The position numbers were made by a program, and so were the translations under genes. From positions 1 to 64,000 of the IMG/VR virus record IMGVR_UViG_3300028045_002201: DNA of 64,000 nucleotides; one strand, 5' to 3'. Source of the DNA: a virus. Under the pieces are notes generated by a model, which saw only the letters and a list, made by a program, of their open reading frames with translations, did no database searches and was not told where the DNA came from. The stretch's first letter is position 1; every line of letters starts with the position of its first letter. This document shows positions 7,207 to 15,349 of the stretch, one piece after another.

Positions 7207-9321
7207 CTAGGAGTCGTTAGCTACATCGCCTCTTGCAAATATAGAACCAACATAATCAAGAACATCCGTTGCGGATTTTTCGTTATATCCATGATGCTTA
7301 ATCAAGCGGGACTTAATTGCATCAATTTTTTCTTGAACGTCTGGATCAACTACAGAGGCACCAAGAGAATTTAAAGCAGAAAGCTTTATGTGATCTCTAG
7401 TGTCTTCGAATAGTTTGGTTTGCAAAGCCTTTTGCAACTGTGGGTTACTATCCCACTTAAAGGTTTTGCTTTCATGGGCAAGATTTCCAATGAAAGCTGC
7501 CAAACTTCTGCGGAAGTCGTCAGAGCCAACTTCTGGAACATCAATTTTTTCTTCAATCGATCTCATCAACTGCTCATCTGGCAACTGTTCCTGTCCTGTG
7601 TACGGATTGGTCACTTTTGCCTTTTTAATGTATGCCATCACGTTATCGACATAATTAGTACAAAGTCTAATAATGGCATTCTCATCACCAACAAGTGCTT
7701 TTTGAACTTCTGTTTTCAAAATCTCATCTAGCTCTTTCATAGCAAAATCAACACAAGTGTTAAACCTACTTGCGTCCTCTTGATTAGAGATCAAAGAAGA
7801 TCCGTCAAGTCCTTCACGAATTTCATTCAGCACCATGAATGGATTGATGTAATCATGGTGAGAACTCAAACAGTTAGAAATCTTGTCCTGAACATATCGA
7901 GCAGAGACTCCGCCAGACATCCCTTCATTTGGATATTTATCTCGCATTTCTTTTACTGAATCTTCAGTCCAGCCAGGCATTGATTTTCCATCATAAAGCT
8001 TTGACTTCTCTACCAAAGAAATTTTGCCATCTTTATCATCTTGCAATCTTGTCAAAACCGCCCAAAGAGCGGCAATCTCTAAAGTATGAGGAGCAACATG
8101 CTGAGGAACTTTACTTTTGCCGTAATCGTTCTGATAAACTTTAAGTTCATCAGAAAGACTTAAAAGATATGGAACATCGATCTTCACAGTTCTATCACGC
8201 AAGGCTTCCATGCTTTGATTGTTCTTGAGTTTTTCATACTCAGGATTATTTGTATGCCCAATTAAGACTTCATCGACCCCAATCTGAGCGAACTTTTTCG
8301 GCTTTATGCTTCGCTCTTGAGACGCTCCCAAAAGATCGTACAAAAACTCTTGAGCAAGCTTCAGCATCTCAATAAATTCAACAACACCACGATTCCCCAC
8401 ACAAAACTCACCATCAAAGTTGAAAGCTCTAGGATCACTATCAGATCCAAAGTGAGGAAGCTTCGCATAATTGATGTCACCAGTTAGCTCAGTAGCATCT
8501 TGATTCTTTTCGTCTTTAGGTTGAAAAGTTGCAATCCCGCATCTGTCTGCTTCAGAATAAACTTTTCTCACAACAACAATGTGCTCGTCAACAACCTTTC
8601 TCCAATCACCCTTGTGTATTTTCAAAAGTTCATCCATAAACTTTTTACATCTCGGATTAAGCTCCCCGTCGCAACGGAGTTCGTATGTTTGCTCTCCTTG
8701 AGGGTGATTCCCAAACTCTGCCTTTACTTCATTCAAATCTTTGAGAAGTTCTGCTCGTACTTTCATGGGCACTAACTTAATGGGATCGTCATGCATCGGA
8801 CAATCATCAGAATCATTTGTATAAATTCCATCGGACCCTGTTGGAAGGTTTTTCCAACGGTATGTATACCAAGCACCTTGGTCTGTTTGAGAGTATTCTT
8901 CCATGCCTCTTTTGATAAGTCGGCAAATTGTAGACTTAGACGAACCTACTGGCCCGTGGAGAAGAAGAATTCTTTTTTCGGTTCCGTACCAACCGGCAGC
9001 ACCCCGAATAAATTTAACCAATTCATGTAGAGTATTGTCCAAACCATAAATTGGAATTTCATCATTATCAAAGAAGTTATAATGGATATAGGTTTTTCGA
9101 TACTTTTTAAACTCAGAAGTTCCAGCATTCATGATCATATCATAAACTCGCTGGTAAGCTGATCGGACTAAGCCTGGACTTTTATAACAACTATCAATGT
9201 ACTCAGAAAAAGTCATTTCCTGATTAAGTGTTTGAAATTTACCAGTATCAAAAAATCCAGCAAGCTTGTCTAGCTTAGAAGTGCCTTCATGCTCTTCCTT
9301 GTTGAAATTTTCATTTTCCAT
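7207..9321 (-). CDS. prkA: PrkA family serine protein kinase
   Basis: 704 residues, slightly longer than typical PrkA (about 640). The AAA-like N-terminal domain carries the P-loop GPVGSSKST at about residues 123-131. The family pattern continues with CPMHDDPIKLVP, GNRGVVEFIEMLK and IKPKKFAQIGVDEVLIGHTN, and the C-terminal PrkA domain has GGVSARYVQDKISN. PrkA (YeaG in E. coli) is a stress and starvation kinase; some work assigns it a Lon-like protease activity. The start is an ATG with AGGAAC 6 nt upstream. It heads the minus-strand run prkA-yeaH-spoVR. The phage role is unknown; a change of host stress state during infection is the obvious hypothesis. Confidence 0.95.
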   Translation of the reverse strand: MENENFNKEEHEGTSKLDKLAGFFDTGKFQTLNQEMTFSEYIDSCYKSPGLVRSAYQRVYDMIMNAGTSEFKKYRKTYIHYNFFDNDEIPIYGLDNTLHELVKFIRGAAGWYGTEKRILLLHGPVGSSKSTICRLIKRGMEEYSQTDQGAWYTYRWKNLPTGSDGIYTNDSDDCPMHDDPIKLVPMKVRAELLKDLNEVKAEFGNHPQGEQTYELRCDGELNPRCKKFMDELLKIHKGDWRKVVDEHIVVVRKVYSEADRCGIATFQPKDEKNQDATELTGDINYAKLPHFGSDSDPRAFNFDGEFCVGNRGVVEFIEMLKLAQEFLYDLLGASQERSIKPKKFAQIGVDEVLIGHTNNPEYEKLKNNQSMEALRDRTVKIDVPYLLSLSDELKVYQNDYGKSKVPQHVAPHTLEIAALWAVLTRLQDDKDGKISLVEKSKLYDGKSMPGWTEDSVKEMRDKYPNEGMSGGVSARYVQDKISNCLSSHHDYINPFMVLNEIREGLDGSSLISNQEDASRFNTCVDFAMKELDEILKTEVQKALVGDENAIIRLCTNYVDNVMAYIKKAKVTNPYTGQEQLPDEQLMRSIEEKIDVPEVGSDDFRRSLAAFIGNLAHESKTFKWDSNPQLQKALQTKLFEDTRDHIKLSALNSLGASVVDPDVQEKIDAIKSRLIKHHGYNEKSATDVLDYVGSIFARGDVANDS

Positions 9322-9442
9322 GAGAAGTTCCTATTCTATAATTTCGAAAGTTTGGAGAGTTTGGAGATTCTTGTTCCCGAATATAAAAGAGTATAAGACC
9401 TTCTAGAATTATGATCAATGCTAATTTGTTTGATAAATTATT

Positions 9443-9811
9443 TTACTTAACCTCGCCAAAATTTTCGCCACTAGTGATGTCATCGATCTGTTGACCAAAC
9501 TTTTTAACATCAGCATCTCCATACGGATCAGTTCCCATTTTGCTAACAGCTTCTGCAATTTTTCTGGTCGCTTTCACACCGCCTGGTTTTTCCATTTTAT
9601 GTTTAAACCTATAATCGTGCGAATTGTTAAACTTATCTGTTCCCTCTGGATTTGAAAAAGAAAAATTTGTAGAAGAAACCAAAGAAACTTTTGATTTTGA
9701 TCCACATTCAGGACACTTGGCTTTTTTTATATTTTCTTCCCTGTTGGACATTGTAGACATGATGTCATAATCATGTCTACATTTTTTACATTCTAATTCA
9801 TAAAAAGGCAT
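9443..9811 (-). CDS. FmdB-type zinc ribbon protein
   Basis: 122 residues. The N-terminus MPFYELECKKCRHDYDIM with a later CPECG forms the CxxC...CxxC zinc ribbon of the FmdB family. The rest is polar and Lys/Gly rich. Such small zinc-ribbon proteins are common in T4-like and cyanophage genomes, where their function is unclear (possible regulators). It follows the next gene upstream by 2 nt, so the two are co-translated. Confidence 0.85.
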   Translation of the reverse strand: MPFYELECKKCRHDYDIMSTMSNREENIKKAKCPECGSKSKVSLVSSTNFSFSNPEGTDKFNNSHDYRFKHKMEKPGGVKATRKIAEAVSKMGTDPYGDADVKKFGQQIDDITSGENFGEVK

Positions 9812-9813
9812 TT

Positions 9814-10128
9814 TTACTCCGAGTCTTCTTCGTTTTCGTTTTTATCTTGTGTTTTTTTATACATCAATATATACAGTAATGTATAAAGTTCGGCTATTTT
9901 TTTTGACTTGTATTCTGGTGATCTGAATCTCCAAAACCAACTTTTTTCTAATGTTTTACGTACTGTTTCCAAAACCTTGGGTCTAGGATCTTTTGTCTTA
10001 ACTTCAACGTGCGGCACCTCAAGGTATTCTCGCATTATATCTTCTTCATCAAAATAACGTTCTTCATTGAAAAAATTATCTATATCGTCCCTGAAATCTT
10101 CGTTGCCATCATAATCGAAATATCTCAT
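9814..10128 (-). CDS. Hypothetical acidic protein
   Basis: 104 residues from MRYFDYDGNED at 10128, which has GGAGGAAAGG directly upstream; the frame start at 10140 overlaps that site. The N-terminal half is strongly acidic (Asp/Glu/Phe/Tyr). The C-terminal half is basic, with WFWRFRSPEYKSKKIAELY, and ends in an acidic tail. The charge split suggests a small adaptor, but no family is recognised. Confidence 0.7.
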   Translation of the reverse strand: MRYFDYDGNEDFRDDIDNFFNEERYFDEEDIMREYLEVPHVEVKTKDPRPKVLETVRKTLEKSWFWRFRSPEYKSKKIAELYTLLYILMYKKTQDKNENEEDSE

Positions 10129-10141
10129 CCTTTCCTCCATC

Positions 10142-10672
10142 CTAAAAGGTAGCCTTGTATAATTTTTCTGCCTTTTCCCACAGCTTAATTATCCTAGATT
10201 CATTAACGCTCATTTCGGAACTTATAAATCTTCGAGATATAGCACCAAAGGGTAGTACATTTTTATTTATGCACTCAGCTAAAACAAAGTTACCAACTCC
10301 ATCTAAATAACTTACGAATGTAGATTGTTCATTAGATTTAGAAGAAGTAATTTTATCCCCTAAATAAGTGTCAACGGCCATAACGTCAGAATTAATAAAT
10401 AAAGTTTTTTCAAAATGTCTACTAAATTTCGTTTTAGCAACATTTAAATAATTTTGATCATTATATTGAGAAAAATTAATTTTACATCTTTTTGCCCAAT
10501 TTGAAACAATATCGCTTTTAATAAAGTCTCCTCTTGCAAGTATGAAAACCTTTGCGTCTGGTAAATTCTTAACAATTGAATACCATGAGCAAAACGCCAT
10601 CCATGGCTCAAATGGGTCTTTATCAATATTAATAACAACAGCTAAGTTGTCGCCAGTTTTAGAGATAGTCAT
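10142..10672 (-). CDS. Glycosyltransferase-like protein, short
   Basis: 176 residues. It begins with a Rossmann-like strand (NLAVVINIDKDPFEPW) and contains FINSDVMAVDTY, which resembles the strand plus DxD-like site of GT-A glycosyltransferases. It is shorter than most such enzymes, so it may be a minimal or partly lost domain. It stands at the edge of the glycan block (10-20 kb), which supports the reading weakly. No Shine-Dalgarno is visible; the ATG follows TAAATTAAAAC. Confidence 0.5.
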   Translation of the reverse strand: MTISKTGDNLAVVINIDKDPFEPWMAFCSWYSIVKNLPDAKVFILARGDFIKSDIVSNWAKRCKINFSQYNDQNYLNVAKTKFSRHFEKTLFINSDVMAVDTYLGDKITSSKSNEQSTFVSYLDGVGNFVLAECINKNVLPFGAISRRFISSEMSVNESRIIKLWEKAEKLYKATF

Positions 10673-10754
10673 GTTTTAATTTAGTTACCAGTGTAAATTT
10701 TCAATAACTAAATAAACTACTTAGACTTACAATCGCAGTGACTGCTTTATTGCT

Positions 10755-10958
10755 TTATTCCTTTGATTCATCTTCTATCAATTCTCCAGATTCAGCATCA
10801 ACGATAGCAAAATCAGAAACATCCATTTTCAATGTTTCTACATACTCTGCACATGCAGCGAGCATTTCTTTCGCTTCTTCAACATCAGAAGTAAACCACA
10901 ATCCAACTTGAGGATGCTTTAAGGTTCTGCCTGTCTTTTTATTCAATAAAGTATACAT
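10755..10958 (-). CDS. Hypothetical small protein
   Basis: 67 residues from the ATG at 10958 (MYTLLNKKTGRTLKHPQVG), overlapping the upstream stop as TGATG. It has a short beta-rich front and an acidic end (SGELIEDESKE). Translation is probably coupled to the tagged gene just upstream. No known domain. Confidence 0.65.
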   Translation of the reverse strand: MYTLLNKKTGRTLKHPQVGLWFTSDVEEAKEMLAACAEYVETLKMDVSDFAIVDAESGELIEDESKE

Positions 10959-11350
10959 CAACCTATATTAGTATCAGGCGATGGAACTTGAACCGTTGAG
11001 TTAGCATTATTTTGAGCTTGTCCAAATTGTTGAGGCTGACCTATGCCGCCGCCACGAACCGAACCAGATTTTGGCGTCGAGGGTGGGGACATATTAGAAG
11101 CAGGGGGAACAGGATTCGGCTGAGTGCCGGGACTCATGTTTGAAGCTGGTCTTTTGTTGTTTGTTTGCAATTTGTCAGACACATTAAATGCCGATCTGGG
11201 CTTTTTAGAACTATTTAAATTATCTTGAGGATTGATGCCTGCCATTTGTGGATTAGCAGGTGCTACAGGGCTTTCTCCTGCCCTTCCTGCTGCGTTCATT
11301 CCTGTGGCACTTGCTCCCGTGCCTTGCTCAAGCCATTTTCTGAATTCCAT
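10958..11350 (-). CDS. Disordered protein with N-terminal FRKWLE tag
   Basis: 130 residues: MEFRKWLEQGTG, then a low-complexity region rich in Asn, Pro, Ser, Gly and Gln with repeats of the type PASNMSP. After the tag nothing looks folded. This fits a small internal head protein or a structural linker rather than an enzyme. The ATG follows an AT-rich CATAATAGT, with no ribosome site. Confidence 0.75.
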   Translation of the reverse strand: MEFRKWLEQGTGASATGMNAAGRAGESPVAPANPQMAGINPQDNLNSSKKPRSAFNVSDKLQTNNKRPASNMSPGTQPNPVPPASNMSPPSTPKSGSVRGGGIGQPQQFGQAQNNANSTVQVPSPDTNIG

Positions 11351-11364
11351 ACTATTATGTAGAT

Positions 11365-11643
11365 ATGGGACGTAAAAAAACGCTAATCAACAAGAAAAAC
11401 AAGAAAAGATTAGAAAGCTGTGCTTTTTGCGAATGTGCAGACTATGAAATTTTAGATGTCCACAGAATAAACGAAGGAGCAGACGGAGGAAGATATACCA
11501 GTCACAACTCCTTGACTGTCTGTGCAAACTGCCATCGGAAAATTCATTCTGGAAAAATAAAAACATTCAGAAAGCATCTAAGCACTGGCGGATATGTCCT
11601 TCATTGTGAAATCGAAGGACAAGAACAGTTTTTGAAACTATGA
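11365..11643 (+). CDS. HNH endonuclease
   Basis: 92 residues. The HNH core is complete: two zinc-binding CxxC pairs (CAFCEC and CANCH), the DVHRINEGADGG first histidine, the central asparagine (HNSLTV), and the last histidine in HRKIHSG. Small free-standing HNH nucleases in phages are often homing enzymes that may mobilise nearby introns. The group I intron in dnaE about 9 kb away has no nuclease of its own. A link is possible but unproven. Confidence 0.88.
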   Translation: MGRKKTLINKKNKKRLESCAFCECADYEILDVHRINEGADGGRYTSHNSLTVCANCHRKIHSGKIKTFRKHLSTGGYVLHCEIEGQEQFLKL

Positions 11644-11904
11644 TTACTTCTTTGCGTTATTGTCAGGCAAAAATTTTGCTGCATCGGCTGGCTTTAGCTG
11701 GCCGCTATCGATTGCTTTTATAACATTATTTTTTACAGCATCTTTTACGGCTTTAGAATCTCCACCACTTTTGATTGTTTTTGTGGTGTCTGCTTTAATT
11801 TGCTGGCTCAACTGAGAATTCTCTGCGTCCTTTTCCGCATTGCCCTGTTGTCCCACTTCCATCTCTTTAAGAGATACCCATTTTTCAAAAGAATAATTAT
11901 TCAT
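11644..11904 (-). CDS. Small protein with N-terminal FEKWV tag
   Basis: 86 residues: MNNYSFEKWVSLKEMEVGQQ, then a polar Lys/Asp/Ala-rich helix-forming region (KAVKDAVKNNVIKAIDSG). It is convergent with the HNH gene, the two ending one base apart. The ATG is preceded by GATAAATTACT and no ribosome site. It belongs to the tagged group described in the findings. Confidence 0.72.
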   Translation of the reverse strand: MNNYSFEKWVSLKEMEVGQQGNAEKDAENSQLSQQIKADTTKTIKSGGDSKAVKDAVKNNVIKAIDSGQLKPADAAKFLPDNNAKK

Positions 11905-11961
11905 AGTAATTTATCTATGTTTGAAGCGTAAATATTTAAAACTTTATTTAAGGATGGATAA

Positions 11962-12147
11962 ATGAAAAAAATACTAACTTTACTAATTTTGGGAATGTGT
12001 TTTTCCCTAACTGGATGCTCTTCCGACGACTCTTCCTGCTGCTGTGAGGGGGATAAATGCCATTGTGTGGATATCGGTGCCTGCTGCTGTGAAGAAGGCA
12101 AATGCAAAATAGAATGTGATTGCGAAGGATGCGATTGCAGCAAATAA
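11962..12147 (+). CDS. Cysteine-rich lipoprotein
   Basis: 61 residues. MKKILTLLILGMCFSLTGC is a lipoprotein signal peptide with lipobox LTGC, so the mature chain starts at Cys19. The 42 following residues contain 13 cysteines, including two CCC triplets and a C-x-C rich end (CDCEGCDC), plus several Asp/Glu. The spacing is metallothionein-like. Expected location is the periplasmic face of a membrane. A good AAGGATGG site precedes the ATG. Function unknown; metal capture or a surface-exclusion role are guesses. Confidence 0.8.
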   Translation: MKKILTLLILGMCFSLTGCSSDDSSCCCEGDKCHCVDIGACCCEEGKCKIECDCEGCDCSK

Positions 12148-12169
12148 ACGTTGCGCAGACCACATAGCA

Positions 12170-12673
12170 TCAAATAGGTTTCAACCTCGCCATAAACTCT
12201 ATCTCTTCTATCATGGCGACAACGCCTTCTTTAATCAAGTCATCTACGGCTGTCTCTACTCCGAACCTTTTTCCGGGTCGCTGTAGATGATCCTTGTAGT
12301 CGTGACACAATATATCCTTAGCTCCACATCTAATTGATCCTAATATATCCCTCTTCACAACCTCTGCATCGTGGTTGCCATCAATAAAAGCAAAATCTAT
12401 TGATTCAGTAGTGGATTCAAAAAAATTATCACTAGACATGTGATGAACAATACAATTGGTTAATTTCCTTGCTTTTATTCCAGCTACGAAAGCTGCCTTC
12501 CATTCTTCAATAGGCCATATATCGACACAATGAATTTTGCCGTTGCATATTTCAGCCATTGGAAAAATTGATGCACCTTGATATACGCCTATGTTGACTA
12601 TATTCTGATAATTGTTTTCTTTGACAATCTCAGCCATTATTTGATATTGCTTATTTGAGCATTTTCCTCTCAT
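12170..12673 (-). CDS. Class I SAM-dependent methyltransferase
   Basis: 167 residues from the ATG at 12673 (MRGKCSNKQYQIM), which follows TATATACTGGC; the longer frame begins within that promoter-like box. Motif I is VNIGVYQGASIF; the acidic residue after strand 2 is in IHCVDIWP, and DFAFIDGNHD is motif post-II/III of the Methyltransf_24 group. Such enzymes often methylate sugars in surface glycan clusters. First of several methyltransferases here. Confidence 0.82.
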   Translation of the reverse strand: MRGKCSNKQYQIMAEIVKENNYQNIVNIGVYQGASIFPMAEICNGKIHCVDIWPIEEWKAAFVAGIKARKLTNCIVHHMSSDNFFESTTESIDFAFIDGNHDAEVVKRDILGSIRCGAKDILCHDYKDHLQRPGKRFGVETAVDDLIKEGVVAMIEEIEFMARLKPI

Positions 12674-12678
12674 GCCAG

Positions 12679-12684
12679 TATATA
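12679..12684 (-). promoter_or_regulatory. TATATA box before methyltransferase ATG
   Basis: TATATA ends 5 nt before the ATG at 12673 (then CTGGC); no Shine-Dalgarno. Same layout as at 780, 24121, 49005 and 54548. Confidence 0.38.
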
Positions 12685-12739
12685 GTAATATCAAATAAAT
12701 TGTATTTTTAAAAAGTTTGAGGTGTGGGTAAATAAATAT

Positions 12740-13501
12740 ATGATTAATGTCTTAATGTGTACTTATAAATCTGGCGATGTATTGCCTTTATCTTTAAAGC
12801 CTCTTGTGGACTTTCCGGGAATCACCAAGATACTCATAGCAGATGGTCCTCATGGTGGCCCAATTAAGCCGGGAATAAAATTTGATGAACCTTCTGTCTA
12901 CAAGATAGCAGAAAAGTTTAACAAAAGTGGAAAAATACATTATGAGTATACTGACACCTGCAAAAACAGAGCATTGAAGAACAACAGTGTTTTAAAGCAC
13001 ACTACAGACGATTGCAAATGGATTTTAAATGTAGACTCTGATGAGGTTTATCACGAAGATGGGTTGAAAAGGCTATTTGAATTCATCCTCACTACTGGCA
13101 ATGGGTACGATAAATATAGAATCAAAACTATTGACCCTATTGATGATTTTTTCCACGAGATCAGAATACCAGATTGGAAGCCAAGACTTTACAAATACAA
13201 AAAAGGATACATCTGTCCTCCGGGCGATTGTAGAGCACATCAATATGTTGTTGACCCAAACAAAATAAATTCTCACAGAGAAGCAATAGAAAAATTGCCA
13301 GAAGACATTTGTAAAATATATCATCTAAATGCTTTGAGAAACGCAAGTCTCCCACGCAAGAGAATTAAAACACTTAAGGATGGTTCATATTGTTGGAGTG
13401 GCGGCAAAATGAAATTCTATTCTGAGAAATTCGAAATAGATCGAAAAGAAATACCTAACTGTATATTGAAATTAAACAAGGATACATTGTGGACTATATA
13501 A
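12740..13501 (+). CDS. Family 2-type glycosyltransferase
   Basis: 253 residues from the ATG at 12740: MINVLMCTYKSGDVLPLSL is the usual GT-A N-terminus. The metal/nucleotide-sugar site is WILNVDSDEV (DxD) at about residue 100. The C-terminal part has conserved-looking Trp/Tyr and a His-rich stretch (IYHLNALRNASLPRKRIK). It would transfer a sugar to an unknown acceptor in the cytoplasm. The ATG is preceded by TAAATAAATAT without a ribosome site. The next gene starts inside its 3' end. Confidence 0.83.
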   Translation: MINVLMCTYKSGDVLPLSLKPLVDFPGITKILIADGPHGGPIKPGIKFDEPSVYKIAEKFNKSGKIHYEYTDTCKNRALKNNSVLKHTTDDCKWILNVDSDEVYHEDGLKRLFEFILTTGNGYDKYRIKTIDPIDDFFHEIRIPDWKPRLYKYKKGYICPPGDCRAHQYVVDPNKINSHREAIEKLPEDICKIYHLNALRNASLPRKRIKTLKDGSYCWSGGKMKFYSEKFEIDRKEIPNCILKLNKDTLWTI

Positions 13502-14163
13502 AATGGGCACAAACCGCAATAGAAAATGCTGGCAAAGAAGTTTCTAAGCTTAACAAGGGTGCTCTTATGGTTGACGGCATGTCTTCTACGAAGAGTCGCC
13601 ATCTTCTTAATAATTTATGTGCATTTCCTGAAGCCGTTTATTTTGAGATAGGAAGTTGGAAAGGATCAACCATTATTGCTGCCTCGTTTGAAAATGAAGG
13701 TAAATTCTACGCTTTAGACCAATTCTCGTCTAAGTTTAAACAAAAAGAAAGTGCATCGGTAGACTTTTATGCTAACAAAGAAAGATTCTCTAAGCATTGC
13801 GATTATACTTTCTTCGAAGAAAACAGTTGGGAATTTGACGTGTCCAAGATAGAAGAAAAGGTTAATGTTTACTTCTATGATGGAGACCACACTCCTGAAG
13901 GCACCATTAAAGCTTTTACGCATTACAATGATGTTTTCGCAGACACATTTATTATGGTGATGGATGATTGGAATAGAGGACACATTAGAACTTCCACTAA
14001 GGCTGCACTGAAGGGCTATAAGATACTCTTTGAGCAAGAGTTTTTTACTCCCGGTGGCAAGAATGACCCACATGGAACAAAAAGACTTGGATGCATGGAA
14101 GGAAGAGAAGTTGACACTTGGTGGAATGGTCTTTACTTGGCTGTGTTAGAAAAAACATCATAG
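13489..14163 (+). CDS. SAM-dependent methyltransferase (Methyltransf_24-like)
   Basis: 224 residues from GTG, overlapping the glycosyltransferase by 13 nt. AVYFEIGSWKGSTIIAAS is motif I; KFYALDQFS gives the acidic residue that binds the SAM ribose; VYFYDGDHTPE and FIMVMDDWN follow. The same fold recurs at 12170 and 16140. Coupling with the glycosyltransferase suggests modification of the same sugar. Confidence 0.82.
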   Translation: MDYIKWAQTAIENAGKEVSKLNKGALMVDGMSSTKSRHLLNNLCAFPEAVYFEIGSWKGSTIIAASFENEGKFYALDQFSSKFKQKESASVDFYANKERFSKHCDYTFFEENSWEFDVSKIEEKVNVYFYDGDHTPEGTIKAFTHYNDVFADTFIMVMDDWNRGHIRTSTKAALKGYKILFEQEFFTPGGKNDPHGTKRLGCMEGREVDTWWNGLYLAVLEKTS

Positions 14164-14726
14164 TATTTGTCTGCAAACCAATTGACTTCTTTAAGAAAAC
14201 TTTCCTTGCATTTTGTGTCGATGTCTTCAAAATTATCACAGTGATATTCTTTGTTTGTATTTATCTTTATATCTAAATCTTCTTGACATATTTCAACGTC
14301 ATTGATTTCAAAATCATCAAGCAAGGATTGCAAATAAACAATATCAGTTGTCATTTTTTCAAATCTTATCATCTTTATACCTTCTTCTAAATAGGAGTCT
14401 AGTATAGTGTAATGTTCTTTCATAAAAGGAACAACTGTTTCGCATTTAAATTTAGGTCTTCTATTGTATGCGGATAGAAAAACATCATGAGGGTGACGAA
14501 TTAGAATGGCTTTTTTTTCAACCTCTAAGTCTTTGAAAACATTCATCAAATAAGAATTAACTTCTCCATAAAAATCTTTTTGAAATCTGGGTTGGACTTT
14601 TTCTATTGGTGCTTTTCTTTGTATGCCCGGTTCATGCAAAACAGTCCAAACTTCAGACCTATTCATTAATTGGCTTAAAAAAGTAGTACCACTTCTCCCC
14701 ATGCCTGTAATTGCAAAATTCTTCAT
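14133..14726 (-). CDS. Sulfotransferase-like protein
   Basis: 197 residues from the ATG at 14726, which overlaps the upstream stop as ATGA. MKNFAITGMGRSGTTFLSQL is the 5'-phosphosulfate loop of PAPS-dependent sulfotransferases; AILIRHPHDVFLSAYNRR is the 3'-phosphate binding motif with its Arg and Ser. The enzyme would use PAPS to sulfate a carbohydrate or other acceptor. It is convergent with the methyltransferase at 13489, and the last 31 nt overlap. Confidence 0.82.
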   Translation of the reverse strand: MKNFAITGMGRSGTTFLSQLMNRSEVWTVLHEPGIQRKAPIEKVQPRFQKDFYGEVNSYLMNVFKDLEVEKKAILIRHPHDVFLSAYNRRPKFKCETVVPFMKEHYTILDSYLEEGIKMIRFEKMTTDIVYLQSLLDDFEINDVEICQEDLDIKINTNKEYHCDNFEDIDTKCKESFLKEVNWFADKYYDVFSNTAK

Positions 14727-15349
14727 AGTTCTAGCAAAGCCCTCAATACAGTATTTTTTCTTTTTACATCTAGCACTTTTGCCCATTTGCTGAGGTAATC
14801 TTCAAATTCTTTCTCTGAATACCACCAATGCACATGCGTAGGATGATTGTAATGCTCCTTAAAGGGCACAGAGATTAACATCTTGGCCGCAGGCTTAGTA
14901 AGCTTCTTTAAGCCCTCAAATATCTCCGTAGGGTCTTCTACGTGCTCGAAACAATGAGATGACCATACAGAGTCATATTCAGCTTCTTCTACCGTCTCAT
15001 CTAGGTGTAAACACTCAAACGACACATCGTCTTGTATTTCGTGAGGCTGCAAGCCTTTGAGATAATTAGCTATTGCAATTGCTGTGCGGCTATTATCGAT
15101 ACCATGCACCTTGCGGCCTTTAAAGGCTAGGCAGATGTCAGAATGCCCTGAGCCGCATCCAAAATCAATGGTGTGCCCCGATATCTCAGGATATGATTCT
15201 AACATGTCCAAGTATTCAAAATGCTTAGCCCAAAATTTGAAATACATTGTATGACGCTGCTTACTAAACATCCTGATATAGAAGATGTCATCTTCATCCC
15301 CTATGTCTTGTATGAGTTTAGCCAGTGTTGGGATGTCAGGCTCTACCAT
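14723..15349 (-). CDS. Class I SAM-dependent methyltransferase
   Basis: 208 residues. Motif I is TIDFGCGSGHSDI, the acidic residue is in VHGIDNS, and VWSSHCFEHVEDP is the Methyltransf_11-type motif before helix D. It overlaps its upstream neighbour (15343) and downstream neighbour (14726), so three genes, GT17-like, methyltransferase and sulfotransferase, are translated as a coupled set. Confidence 0.85.
   Translation of the reverse strand: MVEPDIPTLAKLIQDIGDEDDIFYIRMFSKQRHTMYFKFWAKHFEYLDMLESYPEISGHTIDFGCGSGHSDICLAFKGRKVHGIDNSRTAIAIANYLKGLQPHEIQDDVSFECLHLDETVEEAEYDSVWSSHCFEHVEDPTEIFEGLKKLTKPAAKMLISVPFKEHYNHPTHVHWWYSEKEFEDYLSKWAKVLDVKRKNTVLRALLEL

Noticed and set aside
11901-12173. Minus-strand ORFs opposite the Cys-rich lipoprotein
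   Set aside because: Shadow frames of a gene with a signal peptide, lipobox and ribosome site.
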